A stretch of DNA of 64,000 nt from Vibrio pectenicida. GTDB taxonomy: Bacteria; Pseudomonadota; Gammaproteobacteria; Enterobacterales; Vibrionaceae. The translations under genes and the position numbers were made by a program. The notes below the pieces were generated by a model. That model saw only the letters and a program-made list of their open reading frames with translations, did not search any database and was not told where the DNA came from. The stretch covers positions 1 through 64,000 of the forward strand of contig AP024889.1 of assembly GCA_024347015.1 (NCBI GenBank). The letters run 5' to 3'. Positions 56,892-64,000 of this stretch are shown one piece after another; position 1 is the first letter of the stretch, and every line of letters starts with the position of its first letter.

Positions 56892-56954
56892 TTGCAACCA
56901 TAATGGGGCGAAGCTCTGCACCACCATGGTTATCTATTGCACCATAATGGGGCT
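56892..56954 (-). promoter_or_regulatory. Cluster of NtrC sites upstream of glnA
   Basis: Three NtrC-like boxes lie in a row: ATTGCAACCATAATGGGGC (from 56891), TGCACCA-CCA-TGGTTAT (56917-56933) and TGCACCA-TAA-TGGGGCT (56938-56954). The last two are spaced 21 bp, two helical turns, as needed for cooperative binding. They end about 60-100 bp upstream of the sigma-54 element, a typical enhancer distance. A weaker TACACCA box follows near 56968. The remainder to typA (56975-57221) holds a possible typA -10 (TAGAAT near 57120) and nothing else I can name. Confidence 0.78.
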
Positions 56955-57221
56955 AGAAGATATTTCTACACCATTTTGAAACCAAAGACTATTTCATTCT
57001 TTCGATAATTACTACTGGTGTCAGTGAGTAATGGTGTATAGGTAGAGTGATATTGTGTTTCTTTGGCACTGGTTACGAATAAAACTAATGTATCAGATCA
57101 CATATTTCTGGGTTTTTCGCTAGAATCTGGTACATTACGGTCGTTTTTTTAATCAAATAGGCACTGCTCATTAAATGTCCAATTTAAGAGGGTTGCTTTT
57201 TTTATAAGTGAATCAAAATCC

Positions 57222-59051
57222 ATGGCTACTCCACAGATTGATAATTTAAGAAATATTGCGATCATCGCGCACGTTGACCACGGTAAAACGACACTGGTTG
57301 ATAAACTACTGCAACAATCAGGGACATTAGAGTCTCGCGGTGAGGCTGAAGAGCGAGTCATGGACTCGAACGATATCGAGAAAGAACGTGGTATTACCAT
57401 TCTTGCGAAAAATACAGCAATCAACTGGAATGATTACCGCATTAATATCGTCGATACTCCAGGACACGCAGACTTTGGTGGTGAAGTAGAGCGTATTATG
57501 TCGATGGTAGACTCGGTTCTGCTTATTGTTGATGCTGTTGATGGCCCTATGCCACAAACTCGCTTTGTCACTCAAAAAGCGTTTGCGCACGGTCTTAAAC
57601 CGATCGTGGTTATTAACAAAATTGACCGTCCAGGAGCAAGGCCTGATTGGGTCATGGACCAAGTATTCGACTTATTCGATAACTTAGGTGCGACGGATGA
57701 GCAATTAGACTTTAAAGTTGTGTATGCTTCTGCTCTTAACGGCTGGGCTTCTCAAGAAGAAGACGAAATTGGCGAGAATATGGAGCCACTATTCCAAACT
57801 ATCGTTGAGCAAGTAGCGCCACCTCAAGTTGACCTAGACGGTCCGTTACAGATGCAAGTTTCTCAGTTAGACTACAGCTCTTATGTTGGTGTTATCGGTG
57901 TTGCTCGTGTTACTCGTGGTAGTGTAAAGGCTAACCAACAAGTAACAGTAATCAGCGCTGATGGTAAAACTCGTAATGGTAAAGTGGGTACTGTTATGGG
58001 TTACTTAGGCCTTGAGCGTCATGAAGTGGAACAAGCAAATGCGGGTGATATTATTGCTATTACTGGTCTGGGTGAACTTAAAATCTCAGATACGATTTGT
58101 GCGCAAAACGCTGTAGAAGCTCTGCCGCCACTATCGGTTGATGAGCCTACCGTTACTATGACTTTCCAAGTAAACACTTCTCCGTTTGCGGGTAAAGAAG
58201 GTAAGTTTGTTACTTCACGTAACATTCTAGAGCGTCTTGAAAAAGAATTGGTACATAATGTTGCATTGCGAGTAGAGCAAACAGACGATCCAGATAAGTT
58301 CCGCGTGTCAGGTCGTGGTGAACTTCACCTGTCCATCTTGATTGAAAATATGCGTCGTGAAGGTTTTGAGCTAGCGGTATCTCGTCCTGAAGTTATCATC
58401 AAAGAACAAGATGGTCAGCTTATGGAACCGTTTGAGATAGTGACTATTGATGTAATGGAAGAGCACCAAGGCGGCATAATGGAAAACATTGGTTTGCGTA
58501 AAGGTGAGCTAAAAGATATGTCACCGGATGGAAAAGGCCGTATACGTATGGACTTTGTGATGCCATCTCGTGGCTTGATTGGTTTCCAAACTGAGTTTAT
58601 GACATTAACTTCAGGCTCTGGTCTGCTATACCACACGTTTGATCATTATGGCCCACATAAAGGCGGTAATATTGGTCAGCGTATCAACGGTGTATTGGTT
58701 GCCAATGCGGCTGGTAAGGCATTAACCAATGCGTTATTTAATCTACAAGAGCGTGGTCGTATGTTTATCGGTCATGGTGTGGAAGTATACGAAGGTATGG
58801 TGATCGGTATCCATAGCCGTGATAACGACTTGACGGTTAACGCACTTAAAGGTAAGCAGTTAACTAACGTACGCGCTTCAGGTACTGATGATGCGCAGGT
58901 TCTGACGCCGCCAATCATTATGACTCTAGAGCAAGCACTTGAGTTTATCGATGATGATGAGCTAGTAGAAGTAACACCAGAAAGCATCCGTATTCGTAAG
59001 AAATTCCTAACAGAAAGCGATCGTAAGCGCGAAGCACGAAACGCTAAGTAA
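57222..59051 (+). CDS. typA: Ribosome-associated GTPase TypA/BipA
   Basis: TypA is a translational GTPase that binds 70S ribosomes and helps late 50S assembly, mainly at low temperature and under stress. The 609-residue protein has the G1 motif AHVDHGKTT (about 16-24), [10 protein letters not shown] (G3) and [10 protein letters not shown] (G4), followed by EF-G-like domains and the TypA-specific C-terminal domain. It is divergent from glnA, as in E. coli, and ends at a strong terminator. Confidence 0.97.
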   Translation: MATPQIDNLRNIAIIAHVDHGKTTLVDKLLQQSGTLESRGEAEERVMDSNDIEKERGITILAKNTAINWNDYRINIVDTPGHADFGGEVERIMSMVDSVLLIVDAVDGPMPQTRFVTQKAFAHGLKPIVVINKIDRPGARPDWVMDQVFDLFDNLGATDEQLDFKVVYASALNGWASQEEDEIGENMEPLFQTIVEQVAPPQVDLDGPLQMQVSQLDYSSYVGVIGVARVTRGSVKANQQVTVISADGKTRNGKVGTVMGYLGLERHEVEQANAGDIIAITGLGELKISDTICAQNAVEALPPLSVDEPTVTMTFQVNTSPFAGKEGKFVTSRNILERLEKELVHNVALRVEQTDDPDKFRVSGRGELHLSILIENMRREGFELAVSRPEVIIKEQDGQLMEPFEIVTIDVMEEHQGGIMENIGLRKGELKDMSPDGKGRIRMDFVMPSRGLIGFQTEFMTLTSGSGLLYHTFDHYGPHKGGNIGQRINGVLVANAAGKALTNALFNLQERGRMFIGHGVEVYEGMVIGIHSRDNDLTVNALKGKQLTNVRASGTDDAQVLTPPIIMTLEQALEFIDDDELVEVTPESIRIRKKFLTESDRKREARNAK

Positions 59052-59072
59052 GTTTCTCCAAGCAATACTTTA

Positions 59073-59106
59073 AAGCCCCGTAGAGCCTCTCTGCGGGGCT
59101 TTTTTC
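59073..59106 (+). terminator. Intrinsic terminator after typA
   Basis: AAAGCCCCG and CGGGGCTTT pair, with an inner AGAG/CTCT extension, and run into a T tract about 22 bp after the stop. Confidence 0.92.
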
Positions 59107-59396
59107 TATCCTGATTCCACAATTCACGCCCACTCAAATATTTTTCCAATAAATATCATATGCTTGAGTTGAACAAACAATTAATGCATATTGTTTTCTC
59201 GTATACATGGAACGTATCGTGCGTAGAACAAGAAAATAATGGATTTATTTTGGTAAAGTTTTCGTTTAGATAATATCTCGATCCCTTATTTGCTTGCGGC
59301 ACTGCGTATCTTAATTTATTAGTCGCAGTTTTAGATCATGAACTCTTTGATAACTAAGATTCTGAGCTGCTATTTATTTAAAGATATGGAGATCAA
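59107..59396. other. Gene-free stretch before the ABC transporter operon
   Basis: I see no ORF with a ribosome-binding site. A TAATAT at 59268-59273 with TTTTGG 17 bases upstream is a weak promoter candidate for the operon; no operator is clear. Confidence 0.4.
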
Positions 59397-61073
59397 ATGA
59401 ATTTTAATAAGACTCTACTCGCTACATTTTGCAGCGCATCCCTATTTGCCGCCTCAGCTATTTCAGCTGAAGATTCACTAACTATCGGTATATCTCAGTA
59501 CCCAGCAACTCTTCACCCTGCGCTAGATAGTGCAGTAGCAAAAATGTATATCCGAGGTTTTACTCAGCGTGACTCGATAGGCTTTGATCAAGATTGGCAA
59601 TTGACTTGCTTTTTGTGTGAGCAAGTGCCTACTTTTGAAAATGGGCTAGCTACCATTATTGAGCGTCCAAATGCGAAACAAGGAGAGAGCCAGCAAGGGA
59701 TAAAAATGACTATGCGGCTGAAAAAGGATTTATTCTGGGGAGACGGAACACCAGTGACCAGCCAAGATATCGTATTTTGGTATCAGGTAGCGACATCGTC
59801 GGATGTACAAGGTAATCCAGAGTTATCAACCATAAAACAAATTGAAAAGCTGGATATTATTGATGATTATACCGTTGATATGTATATCGACAGAATTACT
59901 TATGAATACAATTCTACCCTCAGACCCAAGGTTTTGCCGCGCCACCTTGAAGAGCCTATTTTTAAAGCCAATCCTAAAGAGTATCACCTTAAGACCAAAT
60001 ATGTGACTGAGCAAACTAATCCTGGCTTGTACAACGGACCTTATATTATTGAGCAAGCCAAACAAGGTCAGTTTGTAAAGCTTGCCAGTAATCCATACTG
60101 GAAAGGTAAAGCGCCTCACTTTGATAAAATCACATTAAAAACAATCACAGATACGCAGGCGCTACAGGCTAATCTGCTTTCTGGTGACATTGACTATATT
60201 CCAGGTGAGCTTGGTTTGACGCTGGATCAAGCATTGCAGCTAGACAAACGCTACGGCAATAAATTTAACGTCGACATTCGCCCTGCAGCCTTGTATGAGC
60301 ACTTGGACTTACAGCTAAATAACTCCCACCTGAGTGATGTACGGGTGCGTCAAGCCTTATTGTATGGTCTTGATCGCGAGCTGCTAACGAAAAAGTTGTT
60401 TGAGGGCAAGCAGCCGGTTGCAAGTTCAAGCGTCAGTCCATTGGATGCAACCTTTAGCCCTAATGCACTTTCCTATAGCTATGATCCAGAAAAAGCTAAG
60501 CAACTACTCAAACAAGCAGGCTATAAACTGGTCGATGGCGTGCAAGTGAAAGATGGTCAGTCGCTGGAGTTGGAATTTATGACCACAGCTGGCAATAAAA
60601 CCCGTGAGTTAGTGCAGCAGTTTGCTCAGGGGCAATGGAAAAAAGTTGGCATTAAAGTGGTGATTAATAATCAGCCGGCTCGGGTATATTTTGGCACTAC
60701 TCTCAATGAGCGTAAACATAAAGGCCTTGCCATGTTTGCTTGGTCAAGTTCACCAGAATCTTTACCTAATACCACATTGCACTCAGATTATATTCCTACC
60801 CAAGAAAATGGATGGGCGGGACAAAATTATGCGGGATACTCAAGTGCTAAAATGGATGATTTAATTGATAAAATTGAGTCAGAAGTCAATGCAGAAAAGC
60901 GCAAGGCCCTATGGAAAAGCTTGCAGAATCTTTATGCCACCGAGCTGCCTGCGCTGCCTCTTTTCTATCGCTCAGAGAGTTACATTTATCCTAAGTGGTT
61001 AACTGGCGTTGAGCCTACAGGACATCAGTATTATTCGAGTTTTTGGGCGGAAAACTGGGCGCGAGCAAACTAA
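59397..61073 (+). CDS. Oligopeptide-type ABC transporter substrate-binding protein
   Basis: This is a family 5 periplasmic binding protein (SBP_bac_5), which delivers peptides or other substrates to an ABC importer. The 558-residue precursor has a signal peptide (MNFNKTLLATFCSASLFAASAISA). It carries the family motifs LHPALDS, FWGDGTPVTSQDIVFWY, NPYWKGKAPHFDKI and VRVRQALLYGLDRELL. It begins an operon with two ATPases and two permeases. The substrate cannot be told from sequence; the protein is longer than DppA or OppA, so it may bind something other than short peptides. Confidence 0.92.
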   Translation: MNFNKTLLATFCSASLFAASAISAEDSLTIGISQYPATLHPALDSAVAKMYIRGFTQRDSIGFDQDWQLTCFLCEQVPTFENGLATIIERPNAKQGESQQGIKMTMRLKKDLFWGDGTPVTSQDIVFWYQVATSSDVQGNPELSTIKQIEKLDIIDDYTVDMYIDRITYEYNSTLRPKVLPRHLEEPIFKANPKEYHLKTKYVTEQTNPGLYNGPYIIEQAKQGQFVKLASNPYWKGKAPHFDKITLKTITDTQALQANLLSGDIDYIPGELGLTLDQALQLDKRYGNKFNVDIRPAALYEHLDLQLNNSHLSDVRVRQALLYGLDRELLTKKLFEGKQPVASSSVSPLDATFSPNALSYSYDPEKAKQLLKQAGYKLVDGVQVKDGQSLELEFMTTAGNKTRELVQQFAQGQWKKVGIKVVINNQPARVYFGTTLNERKHKGLAMFAWSSSPESLPNTTLHSDYIPTQENGWAGQNYAGYSSAKMDDLIDKIESEVNAEKRKALWKSLQNLYATELPALPLFYRSESYIYPKWLTGVEPTGHQYYSSFWAENWARAN

Positions 61074-61082
61074 GCGGTAGGT

Positions 61083-62018
61083 ATGTCTATGAGTGATGTA
61101 GTATTAGAAGTTCGCAATATGAGTGTGGCCTTGGGGCCACATCTTGCGGTGAAAGATGTCAGCTATCAGATTCGCGCTGGTGAAATTTTAGGTGTGGTTG
61201 GGGAGTCAGGCTGCGGTAAGTCGCTGACTTCTCTTGCGATAATGGGTCTTTTGGATAAGCAACTGGCATTATCGGGTGAGATCTTATTTGCGGGCGAGAA
61301 CTTGGTTGGCATGAGTGAAAAACGTTATCAGCATATTCGTGGTGAAGGCGTTGGTATGATTTTCCAGGAGCCGATGACAGCACTTAACCCTGTGGTAACT
61401 GTTGGTGAGCAGGTCGCGGAAATGTTTGTGGTCCACGAAAATGTTTCCAAAGCAGAAGCCATGAATCGCGCAATAGAGATGCTTAAGCAAGTGCATATTC
61501 CTTATCCTGAGAAAAGGGCTAAGGCTTTTCCGCATGAATTATCTGGCGGTATGCGTCAACGGGTAATGATTGCTATAGCGCTGGCCTGTAAGCCCAAAGT
61601 GTTGATTGCTGATGAGCCTACCACAGCACTGGATGTAACAGTACAAGCTCAGGTTCTTGATTTACTTGAAGAGCTAAGGGAAACCACAGGTACCGCGATT
61701 CAATTTATCAGTCATTCACTGGGTGTGGTATCGCAAATCTCTGATCGCGTTATGGTGATGTACGCAGGGCAAGTGGTTGAGATTGCAGATGTAAACGATA
61801 TTTTTGATAACCCACAACACCCTTATACTCAGGCGCTGCTGGATACAATCCCTCGGGTCGGCGCTGATATCAAACGTTTGCCTGCTATTCCTGGTAGTGT
61901 GCCGCCTCTCGATAAGAGAGGTGAGGACTATACCTTCCGTGATCGCTGCCCTGAGCTTTTCGATCATTACGCCCAGCTCGCGCAGCAGCGCAACGGCCAA
62001 ACTGCAGGGGGATTTTGA
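61083..62018 (+). CDS. OppD/DppD-type ABC transporter ATPase
   Basis: The 311-residue ATPase has Walker A GESGCGKS (about 39-46), the signature ELSGGMRQRV, Walker B VLIADEPTTALD and the C-terminal oligo_HPY region (PHPYTQ-type read as NPQHPYTQALL). It powers uptake with the paired ATPase. The C-terminal region is short and lacks most of the usual cysteine cluster: only RDRCPE remains, where related ATPases carry several Cys that bind an Fe-S cluster. It starts 9 bp after the binding-protein gene; a second ATG lies two codons on. Confidence 0.93.
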   Translation: MSMSDVVLEVRNMSVALGPHLAVKDVSYQIRAGEILGVVGESGCGKSLTSLAIMGLLDKQLALSGEILFAGENLVGMSEKRYQHIRGEGVGMIFQEPMTALNPVVTVGEQVAEMFVVHENVSKAEAMNRAIEMLKQVHIPYPEKRAKAFPHELSGGMRQRVMIAIALACKPKVLIADEPTTALDVTVQAQVLDLLEELRETTGTAIQFISHSLGVVSQISDRVMVMYAGQVVEIADVNDIFDNPQHPYTQALLDTIPRVGADIKRLPAIPGSVPPLDKRGEDYTFRDRCPELFDHYAQLAQQRNGQTAGGF

Positions 62019-62845
62019 TGTCACTATTAAAAGTAAATAATCTACACAAATACTATGTGCTTGAAGCGGGCTCTTTATTTGGACGTAAGCCTCAATATCT
62101 GCATGTGACAAAAAATGTATCTCTTCGTTTAGAGGCAGGTAAAACCTTAGCTGTGGTGGGTGAGTCTGGCTCGGGTAAGTCGACCCTAGGTCGAATGGTC
62201 AGCATGCTAGATAGGCCTGCTGCAGGGGATATTTACATATCAGGGCGTGAGGTTTCCCGCCTTAGCTCAAAGCAGCAAAGACAAATACGCCAACGTATTG
62301 GTCTGGTTTTTCAAGATCCTTATTCTGCACTGAACCCAAGAATGCCTATTTTGGACTCTCTGATTGAACCAATGAAAGTTAACAAAATAGGTAACCGTGA
62401 CTCTCAACGAGAGCGCGCACTGGAAGTGCTGGAATGGGTGGGAATGCATGAAGATGTACTGACGCGTTATCCCCATGAATTTTCAGGCGGTCAGCGGCAG
62501 CGTATTGCTATTGCTCGCGCGCTGATGCTTAAACCAGAGCTTATTATTGCTGACGAACCTCTCTCTGCATTGGATGTATCCGTCCAGTCTCAAATTCTTA
62601 ATTTATTTAAAGATTTGCAAGAGCAGCATGGCATTGCCTTTTTCTTTATTAGCCATGATATGGCGGTGGTATACCACTTAGCGGATGAAGTGATGGTGAT
62701 GAAAAATGGTGAGGTAGTCGAGCAGGCTGACAAAACCAGCTTCTTTGCCCACCCAAAGCACCCTTACAGTCAAGAGCTGCTTAATGCTGTACCTGATATT
62801 GGTAAAGCGAGGCGTCGTAATCAGTTAGAGAGAAAGTCAGCATGA
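62018..62845 (+). CDS. OppF/DppF-type ABC transporter ATPase
   Basis: The 275-residue partner ATPase has Walker A GESGSGKS, the signature EFSGGQRQRI, Walker B LIIADEPLSALD and the H-loop FISHDMAV. ATG 62018 shares one base with the preceding stop codon, so translation is probably coupled. It lacks the longer C-terminal tail of some OppF proteins. The permease gene begins 34 bp further on, an unusually large gap for this operon. Confidence 0.93.
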   Translation: MSLLKVNNLHKYYVLEAGSLFGRKPQYLHVTKNVSLRLEAGKTLAVVGESGSGKSTLGRMVSMLDRPAAGDIYISGREVSRLSSKQQRQIRQRIGLVFQDPYSALNPRMPILDSLIEPMKVNKIGNRDSQRERALEVLEWVGMHEDVLTRYPHEFSGGQRQRIAIARALMLKPELIIADEPLSALDVSVQSQILNLFKDLQEQHGIAFFFISHDMAVVYHLADEVMVMKNGEVVEQADKTSFFAHPKHPYSQELLNAVPDIGKARRRNQLERKSA

Positions 62846-62879
62846 GAGTAATCAACATTCAGTACTTAGGGGGATTCAG

Positions 62880-63848
62880 ATGAAGCGCTTTATAATCTCC
62901 CGTTTTTTGCAAATGATGCTGGTACTCTTTTTAGCCTCATTTGCTGCATACAATTTAATGGGACTTATGCCCGGTGACCCTATCGATTTATTGGTGCAAA
63001 GTAATCCAAGTATGACTTCTGAAGATATCGCTCGGCTTAAAGCAGAGCAGGGGCTCGATAAGCCTGTTTATGTGAGATATTTTATCTGGCTTAAAGATGC
63101 CATACATGGCGATCTTGGCTACTCTCGCATGTTTGCTCAGCCAGCAGTCGATGTTTTATGGGATGCGATGAAAAACACCTTGATCTTGGTTGGTAGTGGA
63201 ACACTGTTATCGATTCTAATTGCTCTGCCTGTCGGGGTGCTATGTGCAGTGAAGCAAAATAAAGCAACAGATTATATTATCAGTGGTTTGACTTATCTAT
63301 TTCTATCAACGCCAGCGGCATGGCTTGCGCTAATGCTGATCATGATTTTTGCGGTGGTATTGCCAATCTTCCCAGCTGGAGGGACAGGAGAGGCTGAAGG
63401 CGTTGAAGGTTTAGCTAAACTAGAGTATATGATTTTGCCAATATTGAGCTTAACCCTGCTTAGTATTGCGTCCATTTCACGTTTTATGCGCTCAAGTATG
63501 CTAGAGGTATTTAGGCAAGATTTTGTGCGCACCGCTAAGGCAAAGGGGTTGTCATCGAGACGAGTATTACTTAAGCACTGTATAAAAAACGGCATGCTTC
63601 CCATGATTACCGTACTGGCGATGGATGTGGCAGGGCTGATGAGTGGGGCAGTGTTAACTGAAACGATTTTTAGTTGGCCAGGCATAGGAAAGTTAACCGT
63701 TGATTCTATTAATGGCAATGACTACAACGTGGCTATGCTCTGTTTTATGGTTGCGACGACGGCAATATTAATGATGAATTTCATTGCTGACATTCTTTAC
63801 TCCAAAGTTGACCCTAGAATTGATTTAACCAAGGGGAGCATTCAATGA
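62880..63848 (+). CDS. DppB/OppB-type ABC transporter permease
   Basis: The 322-residue inner-membrane protein has about six hydrophobic segments, the N-terminal motif LMGLMPGDPIDLL, and the ATPase-contacting EAA loop (FVRTAKAKGLSSRRVLLKH). A GGGGA stretch precedes its ATG. Its stop overlaps the start of the next permease gene (ATGA). The order permease B then permease C is usual for the family, though here the ATPases come before the permeases. Confidence 0.95.
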   Translation: MKRFIISRFLQMMLVLFLASFAAYNLMGLMPGDPIDLLVQSNPSMTSEDIARLKAEQGLDKPVYVRYFIWLKDAIHGDLGYSRMFAQPAVDVLWDAMKNTLILVGSGTLLSILIALPVGVLCAVKQNKATDYIISGLTYLFLSTPAAWLALMLIMIFAVVLPIFPAGGTGEAEGVEGLAKLEYMILPILSLTLLSIASISRFMRSSMLEVFRQDFVRTAKAKGLSSRRVLLKHCIKNGMLPMITVLAMDVAGLMSGAVLTETIFSWPGIGKLTVDSINGNDYNVAMLCFMVATTAILMMNFIADILYSKVDPRIDLTKGSIQ

Positions 63849-64000
63849 GTTATATAGTAAAACGCAGTCAAAACCCTTGGTTTCAGGTCGCGCAACGTTT
63901 GTCTCGACATAAATTGGCTATGCTATCGCTCGTGTTTTTATGTTTGCTGGCGTTAGTTTGCTTTGGCGCTAATCCAATTGCATTTTGGCTAGGTGTTGAC
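63845..64000 (+). CDS. DppC/OppC-type ABC transporter permease, cut by window end
   Basis: Only the first 52 codons lie in the window: a basic start (MSYIVKRSQNPWFQVAQR) and the first membrane segment (LAMLSLVFLCLLALVCFG). The ATG overlaps the stop of the preceding permease gene by four bases. Position and the N-terminal pattern fit the second permease of the system; the diagnostic EAA loop is beyond the window. Confidence 0.85.
   Translation, partial: MSYIVKRSQNPWFQVAQRLSRHKLAMLSLVFLCLLALVCFGANPIAFWLGVD

Overview
The window is a slice of a gammaproteobacterial main chromosome, almost certainly from the Vibrionaceae. It opens on the GTG start codon of dnaA. The gene order fits what I remember of the origin-proximal part of Vibrio chromosome I: dnaA-dnaN-recF-gyrB, ibpA, avtA, glyQS, an ilvGMEDA operon, comM, srkA-dsbA, ccoG, def-fmt-rsmB-trkA-trkH, dprA-smg, purEK, hemF-aroE, an rRNA operon, glnA-ntrB-ntrC, typA. 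The 16S sequence is also of Vibrio type. No IS element, prophage or CRISPR array is visible, and oriC itself is not inside the window.

Layout. 1-6.1 kb: the replication and supercoiling cluster dnaA-dnaN-recF-gyrB. 6.2-6.9 kb: a heat-shock gene with a sigma-32-like promoter and a structured leader that looks like a ROSE RNA thermometer. 7-11.5 kb (minus strand): avtA, then glyQ-glyS. 11.7-14.7 kb: a yybP-ykoY-type manganese riboswitch before an MneA-like Mn exporter, two small membrane proteins, tusA and an acuI-like reductase. 15-21.7 kb (minus): ilvG-M-E-D-A behind a newly placed 29-codon leader peptide and attenuator. 21.8-29.3 kb: comM, a DUF2860 barrel protein, an acyltransferase, srkA-dsbA, ccoG and yihD. 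29.4-29.6 kb: an unrecognised 54-codon Arg-rich ORF with its own terminator. 29.9-36.8 kb: a hemolysin III protein, then the minus-strand run def-fmt-rsmB-trkA-trkH-DUF3157. 37-44.4 kb: dprA (with an apparent CTG start), smg, yrdD, purEK, tsaC, hemF, aroE, yrdB-like and yrdA. 44.5-50.7 kb: a complete rRNA operon with tandem promoters, four spacer tRNAs (Glu, Lys, Ala, Val) and a distal tRNA-Ser. 50.8-52.4 kb: the only stretch with an accessory look, holding a SnoaL-like/LuxR-HTH fusion protein and a convergent SAM methyltransferase. 52.6-56.9 kb (minus): glnA-ntrB-ntrC with a sigma-54 promoter and several NtrC sites. 57-59 kb: typA. 59.4-64 kb: an oligopeptide-type ABC transporter operon cut by the window end.

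How it fits together. Most genes are housekeeping: replication, translation (glycyl-tRNA synthetase, formylation and deformylation, tsaC, rRNA), amino-acid, purine and haem synthesis, K+ uptake and envelope redox folding. The most informative content is the regulatory RNA and DNA that can be read directly: the ROSE-like thermometer, the Mn riboswitch, the ilv attenuator, the NtrC/sigma-54 circuit and the rRNA processing stems. Two strong terminator-like hairpins point along the + strand where no + strand gene is visible (near 15.0 kb and 52.6 kb) and may mark small RNAs. The best candidates for something undescribed are the SnoaL-LuxR fusion with its methyltransferase neighbour, the 54-codon ORF, and the orphan terminators.
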